Assembly: GCF_022414575.1 (NCBI RefSeq)
Contig: NZ_JADWYQ010000012.1
Coordinates: forward strand, 1-64,000
Direction of reading: 5' to 3'
Origin: Streptomyces sp. MUM 178J
GTDB taxonomy: Bacteria; Actinomycetota; Actinomycetes; Streptomycetales; Streptomycetaceae
Length of the DNA: 64,000 nt
Shown one piece after another: positions 50,208 through 59,447 of the stretch. The number at the start of each line of letters is the position of its first letter. Position 1 is the first letter of the stretch. Made by a program: the position numbers and the translations under genes. The notes beneath the pieces are model-generated. The model did not search any database. It had not been told where the DNA came from and saw nothing but the letters and a program-made list of their open reading frames with translations.

Positions 50208-51068
50208 ATGAGCCCTCCGCCGGCGCAACCAGGATCCCTTCGGATCAGTGAACTCCATGTCGCCTACGGACGGTCCGTGCAGGCTCTGCACGGGGTGTCG
50301 CTCACCGTCCCGCAGGGCCGGATCGCCGCCGTCCTCGGCTCCAACGGAGCCGGCAAGACCACGCTGCTGCGGGCGGTCTCCGGGACCCTCTCTCTCCACC
50401 GGGGGACCGTGGGCAGCGGCACCGTGCACTTCGACGGAGTACGGCTGACAGACGACCCCGCCCGGTCCGTGGCCGCTGGCGTGGTGCAAGTGCCCGAGGG
50501 CCGGAGGATCTTCGGCTCCCTTTCGGTGGAGGACAACCTGCGGGCCGGGTTCCTCGGTGCCCGGCGTCGCGGTGGCGCGGAGCGGCAGGCGGCCCGCGAG
50601 CGGGTGTTCCATCTGTTCCCCGTGCTGGCCGAGCGGCGGCGGCAGGCCGCGGGGCTGCTGTCCGGAGGGGAGCAGCAGATGCTCGCGATGGGCCGCGCGC
50701 TGATGGCCGGCCCCAGGCTGCTGCTGCTCGACGAGCCCTCACTGGGCCTGGCGCCGCTCATGGTGCGGCGCATCGCGTCGATCATCCGCGAGATCAACGC
50801 CCAGGGGACGTCGATCCTCCTCGTGGAGCAGAACGCCTCCCTGGCCCTGGCGCTGTCCGACCGCGCGTCGGTGCTGGACGTCGGCCGGGTGCGGCTGGAG
50901 GGGGCGTCGGCCGACCTCGCGGGCATGGACGAGGTACGGCGCCTGTATCTGGGCGAGAGCTGCGACGACGGCGAGGCGGGCGAGGACGCGGTGTCCTCCG
51001 GCGCGCCCGCGGCCGCCGCGGCCGCGGGCGGACCGGGACTGACGGAGCTGAGCAGGTGGAACGGATGA
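50208..51068 (+). CDS. livF: Branched-chain-amino-acid-type ABC transporter ATPase
   Basis: A 286-residue ATPase of the LivF group: Walker A GSNGAGKTT near residue 45, Q-loop in VVQVPEGRRIFGSLSVEDNL (split: VVQVPEGRRIFG, SLSVEDNL), signature LLSGGEQQM near 150, Walker B LLLLDEPSLGLAP near 170. A Gly/Ala-rich tail ends it. ATG with GAGGAG eight bases before. First of five coupled genes. Confidence 0.94.
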   Translation: MSPPPAQPGSLRISELHVAYGRSVQALHGVSLTVPQGRIAAVLGSNGAGKTTLLRAVSGTLSLHRGTVGSGTVHFDGVRLTDDPARSVAAGVVQVPEGRRIFGSLSVEDNLRAGFLGARRRGGAERQAARERVFHLFPVLAERRRQAAGLLSGGEQQMLAMGRALMAGPRLLLLDEPSLGLAPLMVRRIASIIREINAQGTSILLVEQNASLALALSDRASVLDVGRVRLEGASADLAGMDEVRRLYLGESCDDGEAGEDAVSSGAPAAAAAAGGPGLTELSRWNG

Positions 51069-52039
51069 GCCTCGACGCCGCAGCCACGACGACCGATCCC
51101 GAAGCGTCACCGAGGCCGGACGCAAAGACGGAGCCGGGGCAGGTGCCGGCACTCACGGTCGAGGCGCTGACCGTCCGCTTCGCCGGCCTCGTGGCCCTGG
51201 ACGCCGTCTCGTTCACCGTGGCCCCGGGCGCCATCCACGCCCTCATCGGACCCAATGGCGCGGGGAAGTCGACCTGCTTCAACGTCGTGTCCGGCGTGTA
51301 CCGTGCCACGGCCGGAGCAGTCCGGTACGCGGGCATGGACCTCACCCGCCAGGCGCCGCACCGCATTGCCCGCCTCGGCGTGGCCCGCACCTTCCAGAAC
51401 ATCGTGCTCACCCACGGAACCGTCGCCGACAACCTGATGCTCGGCCGCCACGGCCTCACCCGTGCGGGATTCGTGGAAACCGCCATGCGACTGCCCCGTG
51501 CGGTACGGGAGCAGCGCCGCCACCGGGAGCGCGCGGCGGAGATCGCGGACTTCCTCGGCCTGGGCCCCGCCTTCGACAAGCCGGTGGGCTCACTCCCGTA
51601 CGGCGACCGCAAACGCGTCGAGATGGCACGCGCGTTGTGCATGGAGCCCCGACTGCTGCTGCTGGACGAACCCGTCGCCGGCATGCATCCCACCGAGCGG
51701 GTGGCCATGGCCGAGACCATCGCCAAGGTCCGTGACGCCCTGGGCATCTCGATCCTCATCGTCGAGCACGACATGGGCCTGATCATGCGGATCGCCGACT
51801 CCGTGACCGTTCTCGACTTCGGCCGGCTGATCGCCGACGGGCCTCCCGAACGCGTCCAGCGGGACCCGGCCGTCATCAGCGCCTACCTCGGCGCCCCCGC
51901 TGAGGACGACGCCCCGGACGCCCTGGGCGCCGAGGGTTCCCAGAACTCCCAGAGCTCCCAGAGCGCCGAGGACTCCGGGGACGCCCAAGAGGCCCGGCGT
52001 GCCAAGGCTCCTCAGGTCGCGCAGGACAAAGGGAATTAA
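51065..52039 (+). CDS. livG: Branched-chain-amino-acid-type ABC transporter ATPase
   Basis: A 324-residue ATPase of the LivG group: Walker A GPNGAGKST near residue 63, LGVARTFQN (Q-loop), LPYGDRKRVEMARAL (signature; LSYG in the family), Walker B LLLLDEPVAGM, then the LivG-type C-terminus LIADGPPERVQRDPAVISAYLG. A low-complexity tail (SQNSQSSQSAEDSGD) built on repeated CCCAGAGCT-like bases follows. The start overlaps the livF stop (ATGA). Confidence 0.94.
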   Translation: MSLDAAATTTDPEASPRPDAKTEPGQVPALTVEALTVRFAGLVALDAVSFTVAPGAIHALIGPNGAGKSTCFNVVSGVYRATAGAVRYAGMDLTRQAPHRIARLGVARTFQNIVLTHGTVADNLMLGRHGLTRAGFVETAMRLPRAVREQRRHRERAAEIADFLGLGPAFDKPVGSLPYGDRKRVEMARALCMEPRLLLLDEPVAGMHPTERVAMAETIAKVRDALGISILIVEHDMGLIMRIADSVTVLDFGRLIADGPPERVQRDPAVISAYLGAPAEDDAPDALGAEGSQNSQSSQSAEDSGDAQEARRAKAPQVAQDKGN

Positions 52040-52041
52040 TC

Positions 52042-52932
52042 ATGATCAAATTTGCGGAAACCGTCCTGAACGGACTGGCGATGGGTTCGGTGTACGCGCT
52101 GATAGCCCTGGGCTTCGTCGTGATCTTCAAGGCGTCGGGCGTCATGAACTTCGCCCATGGCTCCCTGCTGCTGTTCGGCGGCTACGTCGTGGCACGGTTG
52201 CACGACGGCATCGGCTTCATACCGGCCGTGCTCGTCGGGGCTACGCTGGCGGCGGCGCTCGCCGGGCTGGTGCAACTGCTGGCCGCACGTGGTCTGCGTG
52301 GCGCGGAAGTCCACACGCTGACAATCCTGACGATCGGTGTGGACGTCCTGCTCAACACCGAACTGAACAGGCGGGTAGGCGCCGACTACCTCACCATGGG
52401 AGACCCGTGGGGCGCCGAGGTGATGCGGTTCGGGGGCATCACCGTCGCCGACGCCCGGATCGCGGGCATCGCCGTGGCGGTCGCCGTCATCGGAGCCTTC
52501 TTCGCGGCGTTCCGCTGGTCCCGCTGGGGCCTGTCCATGAGGGCCGCGGCCGCCGACCCGGAGGCCGCCCCCTTGATGGGGATACGACTGGAACGCGTAC
52601 GGCTCATCGCCTGGTGCGTCGCCGGAGCGCTGGCCGCGGTCGCGGCCGTGTTCCTCGCCGCCTTTCCCGCCCCGGGGCTGGACCGCACGACCGGCCAGAT
52701 CGCCCTGACCGCCTTCCCCGCCGCCATCCTCGGAGGCATGGACTCGGCCGTCGGCGCACTCGTCGGAAGTCTCGTGATCGGCCTGACCACGGCGATGGCC
52801 GCCGGCTATCAGGGCCAGTTGAGCGCGCTGGGCTCCGGAATCCCCGACGTGGCCCCCTACCTGGTGATGGTGCTCGTTCTCCTCGTCCGGCCGAACGGCC
52901 TCTTCGGATCAAAGGAGCTGACCCGTGTCTGA
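52042..52932 (+). CDS. livH: Branched-chain-amino-acid-type ABC permease
   Basis: A 296-residue permease with about eight helices and the family opening NGLAMGSVYALIALGFVVIFKASGVMNFAHG (split: NGLAMGSVYALIALGF, VVIFKASGVMNFAHG). A FPAAILGGMDSAVGALVGSLVIG segment (split: FPAAILGGMDS, AVGALVGSLVIG) contains the coupling region to the ATPases. Starts two bases after livG. Confidence 0.94.
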   Translation: MIKFAETVLNGLAMGSVYALIALGFVVIFKASGVMNFAHGSLLLFGGYVVARLHDGIGFIPAVLVGATLAAALAGLVQLLAARGLRGAEVHTLTILTIGVDVLLNTELNRRVGADYLTMGDPWGAEVMRFGGITVADARIAGIAVAVAVIGAFFAAFRWSRWGLSMRAAAADPEAAPLMGIRLERVRLIAWCVAGALAAVAAVFLAAFPAPGLDRTTGQIALTAFPAAILGGMDSAVGALVGSLVIGLTTAMAAGYQGQLSALGSGIPDVAPYLVMVLVLLVRPNGLFGSKELTRV

Positions 52933-54208
52933 CACCCTGTCGCCCGGCGCCACTCCTCCCGCCCCCGACCCTTCCCCTCCCGCCGCGGCGGCGACGTCCC
53001 CCGACCACGCCGGCGGCGACGCGGGCCGGCGAGGCCGGTGGTCCGGCCGCGCTTCACGGGCGGGCGCCCTCGCCGCGTGCGTGCTGCTCCTGCTGGCCCC
53101 TCCCTTCTACGTCTCGTCGTTCTGGCTGCAGACGGGCCTGTTCGCCATGGCGGCCGTGATCGGCGCCATCGGACTGAACCTGCTCTCCGGGACCACCGGA
53201 CAACTCTCCCTGGGCCACGCCTTCTTCCTCGCCGTCGGCGCGTACGGCTATGTGTGGCTGGCAGCAGACCCGTCCGGCGCCGGATCGGCACGGCTGGGCG
53301 GGCTCGGACTCCCGCCGCTGCCGGCCTTCGTCCTCGCCGTCGTTCTCGCCGGCGCGGCGGGAGGGCTGTTCAGCCCCATCTCCGGTCGTCTGCGCGGCAT
53401 GTACCTGGGCATCGCCACCCTCGCCCTGGTCTTCCTCGGCCACCATGTGATGCTCAACGCCCAGGAGATCACGGGCGGCTTCAACGGCCGCTCAGTGCCG
53501 GCGCTGGAGATCCTCGGGTTCTCCTTCAGCGACACCTCACCCGACGGCCTCGCCGTGCTCGGCGTCCCCTTCGGCGGGCTGGAACGCCTGTGGTACGTCG
53601 GCCTGGCACTGGTGGCCGTCGCCTGGCTCGCCGCGCGCAACATCCTGCGGGGCCGTCCAGGACGCGCCCTGGCGGCGGTACGCGACAGCGAGGTCGCCGC
53701 AGCCGTCATGGGCGTTCCCCTCACCCGGTACCGGGCTTCGGCGTTCATCGTCTCCTCGATGTACGCCGGAGCGGCGGGCGCTCTGCTCGCCCTGGTCTTC
53801 AAGCGCGTCGTCCCCGACCACTTCGGACTGCTGCTCTCCATCGACTACCTGGCGATGATCGTCATCGGCGGACTGGGATCGGTCGGCGGCGCAGCCGCAG
53901 GAGCCGTATTCGTCGCCCTGATCCCTCAGCTCCTCACCAAGTACGCCGACCACCTGCCGCTGCTCACCGCCCCCGGCACCGCCGGATCCGGCGTGGCCCC
54001 CGGTGAAGCCGCGCGCTACCTCTACGGTGCGGCCATCGTCGTCGTCCTGGTCTTCGCGCCGGGCGGCCTGGCCGGCCTGGCCCACAGACTGTCGCGCCGC
54101 TCCGGCGACGGCACCCGCCGCATCCGGCGCTTCCCCCTTCGTACCCGCCGCACCGCCTCCGGCCCCCAGGGCGTCGAAGGCACCACCCCGAAGGAGCACA
54201 CACAGTGA
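52925..54208 (+). CDS. livM: Branched-chain-amino-acid-type ABC permease
   Basis: A 427-residue permease. A long polar N-terminus (about 40 residues) precedes helices, with the LivM signature NLLSGTTGQLSLGHAFFLAVGAYGY (split: NLLSGTTGQLSLGHAF, FLAVGAYGY). RALAAVRDSEVAAAVMGV is the ATPase-coupling loop. It overlaps livH by eight bases and the next gene by four. Confidence 0.93.
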   Translation: MSDTLSPGATPPAPDPSPPAAAATSPDHAGGDAGRRGRWSGRASRAGALAACVLLLLAPPFYVSSFWLQTGLFAMAAVIGAIGLNLLSGTTGQLSLGHAFFLAVGAYGYVWLAADPSGAGSARLGGLGLPPLPAFVLAVVLAGAAGGLFSPISGRLRGMYLGIATLALVFLGHHVMLNAQEITGGFNGRSVPALEILGFSFSDTSPDGLAVLGVPFGGLERLWYVGLALVAVAWLAARNILRGRPGRALAAVRDSEVAAAVMGVPLTRYRASAFIVSSMYAGAAGALLALVFKRVVPDHFGLLLSIDYLAMIVIGGLGSVGGAAAGAVFVALIPQLLTKYADHLPLLTAPGTAGSGVAPGEAARYLYGAAIVVVLVFAPGGLAGLAHRLSRRSGDGTRRIRRFPLRTRRTASGPQGVEGTTPKEHTQ

Positions 54209-55461
54209 CACACCCCCGCCTTGCCCCGGCCGCAGCCGTTCTCGCGGTGCTTGCCCTGGGCGCCACGGCATGCAGCGCGAAAAGCGGCACCGGAGCAGAC
54301 AAAGCCGGCAGCGACGGCGTCAAGACCGGCCCTGGAGTGACGGACACGACCATCACCCTGGGTGCGCTGACCGACCTGACGGGACCGTACGCCTCGCTCG
54401 GCAAGAGCATCGTCAACGCACAGCAGCTCTATGCCGACCAGCTCAACGCCTCCGGCGGAGTCTGCGGCCGCACCGTCCGGATCACCGTCAAGGATCACGG
54501 CTACGACGTGCAGAAGGCCGTGTCGGCGTTCGCCGAGACCGAGCCGAACGTGGCGGCCATGGCCCAGGTGGTCGGCTCTCCCGTAGTGGCCTCGCTGCAG
54601 CAGGAGATTGGAGCCAAGCATCTGCTGACGCTTCCGATGGCCTGGGCCTCCAGCCTCCTGGGCCATGAATACATCCAGGTCGTCGGCTCCACCTATGACA
54701 TCGACATGATCAACGGTGTCGACTTTGTCGTCCGCAAGGCCGAGTTGAAGCCCGGCGACAAGATCGGCCATGTCTACTTCGAGGGTGAGTACGGCGAGAA
54801 CGCCCTCGCCGGAGCCGCGTACGCGGCGAAGCAGCACAAGCTGACCATCGTCGAACAGAAGATCAAGCCCACCGACCAGGACCTGACAGCACAGGTCGCC
54901 GCCCTGAAGCAGGCCAAGGTCAAGGCGATACTCATCAGCGCCGGCCCCCGGCAGTCGGCAGCCCTGGTCGGCACCGCGGCGGCCCAGGGATTCGGCGTCC
55001 CGGTACTGGGCAACGCGCCCGGCTTTGCCCCGCAACTGCTCGCCACCCCGGTCGGCCCCGCCCTGGAGAAGCAGTTCCACCTGGTCAGCCCCGCCCCGGC
55101 GTTCAGCTCCGGAGACGCCGACGTCCAAAAGCTCGCCGAGGACTATCGAGCGAAGTATCCCGGCGCAGCACTCGACAGCGGTGTCATGAGCGGCTGGAAC
55201 GCGATCAGCGTCCTCGGCGAGGACCTGAAGGCAGCCTGCAAGGCCAAGGACCTGACGCGGGAGGGCATTGCCGCGGCGCACCGCAACCAGTCCGAACTCA
55301 CCGTTCTCGGAGTGTCGTTCGACTTCTCCGACCGCGCCAAGCCGTCCACTTACCAGTCCTTCATCCAGAAGCCCGCCAAGAATGCCGAAGGAGGCCTGAC
55401 AGTCGTCGAGCCGGCCCGCGAAGCGCCCGCGGCACGCACATACCCCCTGCCCAGGGGCTGA
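54205..55461 (+). CDS. Liv-type ABC substrate-binding lipoprotein
   Basis: A 418-residue periplasmic-binding-protein-like lipoprotein. A signal peptide ends in a lipobox-like LGATACS (Cys near residue 23). The mature domain begins TDTTITLGALTDLTGPYASLGKS (split: TDTTITLGALTD, LTGPYASLGKS), typical of Leu/Ile/Val, amide and urea-type receptors. It completes a full importer. The ligand (amino acid, amide or other) is not decided. A strong terminator follows at 55499. Confidence 0.93.
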   Translation: MTHPRLAPAAAVLAVLALGATACSAKSGTGADKAGSDGVKTGPGVTDTTITLGALTDLTGPYASLGKSIVNAQQLYADQLNASGGVCGRTVRITVKDHGYDVQKAVSAFAETEPNVAAMAQVVGSPVVASLQQEIGAKHLLTLPMAWASSLLGHEYIQVVGSTYDIDMINGVDFVVRKAELKPGDKIGHVYFEGEYGENALAGAAYAAKQHKLTIVEQKIKPTDQDLTAQVAALKQAKVKAILISAGPRQSAALVGTAAAQGFGVPVLGNAPGFAPQLLATPVGPALEKQFHLVSPAPAFSSGDADVQKLAEDYRAKYPGAALDSGVMSGWNAISVLGEDLKAACKAKDLTREGIAAAHRNQSELTVLGVSFDFSDRAKPSTYQSFIQKPAKNAEGGLTVVEPAREAPAARTYPLPRG

Positions 55462-55899
55462 ATCGGCACTCTCACGGCGCTGCAGCCGTCGAAGGCCACG
55501 GTCCGCCGCCGCCGGCAGAACACCCCCGGCGGCGGCGGACCGCGCGCCGCGATCGAGGGCGAACGCCGACGGCGGTCCGCGACGGCCGGCAGGGCCCATG
55601 GGCGAACGCCACCGCCACCGCCACTGCCGGCGCGGCGCCCCGGCCGTCGGGCGACAGCCCTGCACGGACTGGAGTGCCCACGCCCGCGGCTTGACGTCCG
55701 GGTCGTCCGGCACCGCGAAGTACGCCGCTCACGGCCCCGGTGCATGCTGCCCGGATCCCCGCGGGCTCCCGGCCATCGGCGACCGGGGTGGGAAGCCGGA
55801 GTTCCGGTCTTGCCCTTTACGGCGGCCGTGGGATGGACGTGCCGTCGTCAGGCTGCGGGGGAGAGCCGCCGCGCCGCTCGGCCGAACCGGGCGGCCTGG
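55462..55899. other. Intergenic region after the Liv operon
   Basis: 438 bases with no gene. It holds the terminator at 55499-55542 and otherwise GC-rich sequence between two convergent genes. Confidence 0.7.
55499..55542 (+). terminator. Terminator of the Liv operon
   Basis: Perfect 17-bp arms (CGGTCCGCCGCCGCCGG and complement) with a 10-base loop, 37 bases after the last stop. Also usable by the opposite strand. Confidence 0.92.
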
Positions 55900-57066
55900 T
55901 CAGAACTGCTCGACGAAGTACGGCTGCACGGTCATCGTGCCGTTGCCGCGCGCTCCCTTGCGAACGCCGCTGTCGCTTCGGGCCAGGGTGTACCAGGAGT
56001 CGACGTAGTCGTCGTCATCGGTCCACCAGCTGTCGGGCATGGCATCCAGGACGGCGCTCACCAGCGGTATGTAGGCGCCCTGGTCGACGACGGTCAGAAG
56101 GACCGCCGCGATCGCCTTTGCCAGATTGCGGTAGTTGGTGCCGTCGTCGTCCTCCATCATCACGGCGTCGGCGAGGTTGTACTTGTACAGCGACCAGTTC
56201 ACCAGCACCTGGTTCGGGTGGTACGTCACGCCGTCGTCGTCAAGGTACGGCATGTCCACCGGATCGACCCGCACCTTCCCGTCGTGGCCGAAGCCCGTGA
56301 CGAGCGTGTAGATCTCGGCATTGCCCTTGATCCAGGGCTCCTCGTCGTCGGAGAGCCGGACCGACGTGATGCGAGTGGTCCAGAAGCCTGAGCCGGTCGC
56401 AGACGACGAGGCGGCCGGGGCATCCGGCACGACGGACGGCGCCGGACCGGCCTTGACGGAGGAGGCCAGTCCGTAGCGGCCCAGTTGCTCCTTCAGCACC
56501 TCTATTCCGGCCGCCAGTGCCTTCGCCCCGTCGATGTCGACCACGTACACGGGGTGGCGGGGCGGCGTGCGGGTGTCGAGCGCGTGAGCACGTCCGCGAC
56601 TGTCGTACGCCGTCGCGGTGCGGGCGCCGTCGTCGGAGCCGGCCGCGGCCACCCACGGTGTGGCTCCGGCGGCCAGTGCCGCGCGCATGGAGTCGGTTCC
56701 GAGCCTCAGCCGCAGCAGGGACCCGACTCCCGCGGGAAGGCCCTTGGAGGCCGCGACACGCCGGTCGGCCTCCGTGAGCTTGGCCTGCAGCTGCCGGTCG
56801 GCCCCCTCGGCGAGGGTCGTCACGGCGACCTCGCCGGAGGACAGCACCGCGCGACGGACGTGATCGCGCCATGCGGCATCGGACAGCGAACCGGCGAGGC
56901 CGCGCGCCGCCTGCTCCTTGGCCTGAGCGACGTCGGAGGCGTCGGCCCCCGATATGGGCGCTGCCGCCGCCGGAGCGCTGTTCACGGCTTGACCTGCCGA
57001 CAGGGCCAGCACTAACGCGGCGATGCAGGCGACTACGCCGCGGCGTCTGGAGCGGTGATGTCTCAT
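55900..57066 (-). CDS. Secreted DUF3103-like protein
   Basis: A 388-residue exported protein. A signal peptide (RGVVACIAALVLALSAGQAV) is followed by an Ala-rich helical region to about residue 170 and a C-terminal domain with TTRITSVRLSDDEEPWIKGNAEIYTLVTG (split: TTRITSVRLSDDEEP, WIKGNAEIYTLVTG) and runs of Asp (PYLDDDGV, MEDDDGTNY, WWTDDDDYVDSWY) that suggest calcium or metal binding. It resembles DUF3103 proteins. Function unknown. Single gene. Confidence 0.7.
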   Translation of the reverse strand: MRHHRSRRRGVVACIAALVLALSAGQAVNSAPAAAAPISGADASDVAQAKEQAARGLAGSLSDAAWRDHVRRAVLSSGEVAVTTLAEGADRQLQAKLTEADRRVAASKGLPAGVGSLLRLRLGTDSMRAALAAGATPWVAAAGSDDGARTATAYDSRGRAHALDTRTPPRHPVYVVDIDGAKALAAGIEVLKEQLGRYGLASSVKAGPAPSVVPDAPAASSSATGSGFWTTRITSVRLSDDEEPWIKGNAEIYTLVTGFGHDGKVRVDPVDMPYLDDDGVTYHPNQVLVNWSLYKYNLADAVMMEDDDGTNYRNLAKAIAAVLLTVVDQGAYIPLVSAVLDAMPDSWWTDDDDYVDSWYTLARSDSGVRKGARGNGTMTVQPYFVEQF

Positions 57067-57383
57067 GTGACTCCACCCTTCTGGGATGGTCGGATTGTTG
57101 CGCCGTCATGGCGGCCCGAACCGGTCGCGCCCGGGCCCGCGGACATCCGGACGCGCGGATGTCCGCGGCAAGCATGACGTCAGGACTGAACGCCTACAAG
57201 ATGTGTACATGACATATCTGCACGCCGTGCGATCCGCTCCCCACCGCAGACGACGCACCGCGTCCCCGCAAGCGCTATGGGCGAACGAGGGGGCGCGGTT
57301 CGCTGGAGCGTGCTGCCGCGGACGACGAGCCGGCGGTGAGAACTCTCCACGTCGCCGGCGTGGAGCGGGCAGGCCGCGTCGGG
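57067..57383. other. Gap between CAP and DUF3103 genes
   Basis: 317 bases without a gene. It holds a 13-bp-stem hairpin at 57137-57168, nothing else recognised. Confidence 0.6.
57137..57168 (-). terminator. Hairpin downstream of the CAP gene
   Basis: Perfect arms CCGCGGACATCCG / CGGATGTCCGCGG with a 6-base loop, about 215 bases past the CAP-gene stop. Probably ends that transcript, or acts in the leader of the next gene. Confidence 0.65.
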
Positions 57384-58292
57384 TCAGCGAGCGTCGGAGA
57401 AGTTGTGCACGCCCCACCAGCCGGAGTCGTCGTGGTAGATCCCCACACCGACTTCGGTGAACGACGTACTGGTCTGAGCCTTGTAGTGGCCCGGGCTGTG
57501 ACGCCACATGGACTGGAACTTCTCCGCCGCCTCCTGAGCGGACATCGACTCGTCGCTCCACCAGACGATGTTCTCGCCGATCCAGGTGCGGCTTCCCGTC
57601 ACGAGGTATCCCGTGTCCGAGTCGCTGGAGTGGCCGAACCCGGAGGTGCTCATATGCCGCGCCCACCTGCGGGCGAAGTCGCTCAGATCCGTGCGCAGGG
57701 TCAGTGGAGGCAGATTGACCGTCGCCCGCTCGGCGTTGAGGAGTTTCAGCGACAGCGCCTCCGCCTCGCTCATGCTCTGCGACGTCGTCCGGGGGCCGGG
57801 AAGGGTGGGATCGGGGCCGACGGGGCCGCTCTTCGGCGACGTTGCCTTCGCCGTGGCCGTGGGGCGAGGAGTACGCGTCGTGGCGGCGCGGCTCCGTGCC
57901 GGGGTGGACGCGGTGACCGGGGACGGCGCTGCGGCCGCGGAGGGGGACGCCGTCCGGGACGCGGACGGGCTGGCGGACGGGCTGACGGACGGAGACACGG
58001 ACTGGCTTGCGAACGGTGTCTCCCGCCCCGCCGACAGGGTCGGAACAGCGGAGGCGGCCGCTTCGGCAGGAGAGGCCACGTTGGACGGGCCCGTCGCCTC
58101 CGGGTCCGGATCCGCCAGTGCGACCGCACCTGCCGCTATTCCCACCGTCAGCACAACGCCTGAAAGGGCCATACCCCTTCCTGCGCCGCCGCCCTCACGC
58201 CGGTGGCGGCGCTGCTTCCGGCGATGCCCGCGCCGACGTTGCTCACCTTGGGACACATCCGTTCCGGGCGGCCGTTCGTTGGGTATGTACAT
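57384..58292 (-). CDS. CAP (SCP/PR-1) domain secreted protein
   Basis: A 302-residue protein: an Arg-rich N-terminus, signal-anchor helix (GVVLTVGIAAGAVALA), a Ser/Pro/Ala-rich linker to about residue 175, and a C-terminal CAP domain with LLNAERATVNLPPLTLR, ARHMSTSGFGHS, WIGENIVWW and HYKAQTSTSFTEVGVG, including the paired His/Glu cavity residues. Bacterial CAP proteins are extracellular, of unknown mechanism. ATG at 58292 has GGAG seven bases upstream. Confidence 0.9.
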   Translation of the reverse strand: MYIPNERPPGTDVSQGEQRRRGHRRKQRRHRREGGGAGRGMALSGVVLTVGIAAGAVALADPDPEATGPSNVASPAEAAASAVPTLSAGRETPFASQSVSPSVSPSASPSASRTASPSAAAAPSPVTASTPARSRAATTRTPRPTATAKATSPKSGPVGPDPTLPGPRTTSQSMSEAEALSLKLLNAERATVNLPPLTLRTDLSDFARRWARHMSTSGFGHSSDSDTGYLVTGSRTWIGENIVWWSDESMSAQEAAEKFQSMWRHSPGHYKAQTSTSFTEVGVGIYHDDSGWWGVHNFSDAR

Positions 58293-58530
58293 CACACTGC
58301 TCCGCTGTTGTTCGAATCTGTCGGCTTGATGTCCGACAACAGGGAGACCCGCGGCACCGGCTCAGATAACAGTTCCGTCGAGCCAAGCAACTGCGCCCTC
58401 CGTGAAGAACGGGGCGCAGTCGCGGCGGACCGCCTGTCGCCGGCGCTCGGCCCGTACCCCGAGGGGGGTACGGCGAGCGACCCCGCTGGGGGGACGCCCG
58501 CTGCCCGGTTCGGCCATAGCGTCGTCCGCC

Positions 58531-59442
58531 ATGCATGTGATTCTTCGGCAGGTGTGGTCGGCGGTCCGTCCGGTGACCGCGCAGCAGCGGTTCCTGTGGT
58601 GGTGCGGGACGCTGCTGCTGGCGTCCGGCGCGGTTCATGCGGTGGTCGCAGCGGTGGACTGGGCGCCGTGGCGGGGTGCGGTGTCGTGGCGCAAGCCGGC
58701 GGTGTTCGGGATGTCGTTCGGAGTCCTGTCCTGGTCGGCGGTGTGGGTGATGCGCCAGCTTCCCGCCCGGCGGTGGGGGTGGTTGCCGGCCTCGCTCCTC
58801 GGCGCCGGCTCCGTCGTCGAGGTCACCATGATCACGATGCAGCGGTGGCGCGGGGAAGCGTCGCACTTCAACCAGGAGGCGGCCTTTGACTCGGCGGTCT
58901 GGTCCGTGATGGGCAGTGTGGTGGTCCTCGTGGCGTTCGCCATCGCCCTGTTCCTCGTGTGGTCGCTGGTGCGGTTCCAGGGCACGCCCGCTGCCCGCAT
59001 CGCCGTCGTGGCAGGTTTGCTCGCCATCCTGGTGAGCGGATACATCGGGTTCGGCATGGCCGAAGAGGGTGAAGCCGTAGTGGATGCCACCGGCCGGGTG
59101 CCCGACACGGTGGTGTTCGGGGCCGAGGGCAGCGCCAAGCTGGCGCACGCCGTCGGCATGCACGGGCTGCAGGTGCTGGGCCTGCTGGCCATCGGTCTCG
59201 GCCTGCGCCTGCCGCCTGCCCGCACCCAGGTCCGGTTGATGGCCCTGGCAGCCGTCGGCTACGGGGCGCTGTACGCCTCGGTGACCGCCACCGCGTACGC
59301 CGGACTGCCCTGGACGGCGCCCGGCGGGTTGCCGGCGCTGCTCGGCCTGGCCGGGGCCGCGGCCGTGCTGGCAGTGTCCGTCATCGTGGCGCGGCGGTTG
59401 CCGTTGGGCGTTGAGCGACGCCGTGCCGACATGATGAGGTAG
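58531..59442 (+). CDS. Eight-helix membrane protein coupled to a two-component system
   Basis: A 303-residue polytopic membrane protein with about eight helices, for example LLLASGAVHAVVAAVDW, VVVLVAFAIALFLVWSLV and AGLLAILVSGYIGFGMA. No family recognised. No clear ribosome site; a leaderless start is possible. It is five bases from the histidine-kinase gene, so it may be sensed or regulated by that pair. Confidence 0.8.
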   Translation: MHVILRQVWSAVRPVTAQQRFLWWCGTLLLASGAVHAVVAAVDWAPWRGAVSWRKPAVFGMSFGVLSWSAVWVMRQLPARRWGWLPASLLGAGSVVEVTMITMQRWRGEASHFNQEAAFDSAVWSVMGSVVVLVAFAIALFLVWSLVRFQGTPAARIAVVAGLLAILVSGYIGFGMAEEGEAVVDATGRVPDTVVFGAEGSAKLAHAVGMHGLQVLGLLAIGLGLRLPPARTQVRLMALAAVGYGALYASVTATAYAGLPWTAPGGLPALLGLAGAAAVLAVSVIVARRLPLGVERRRADMMR

Positions 59443-59447
59443 CCCGC

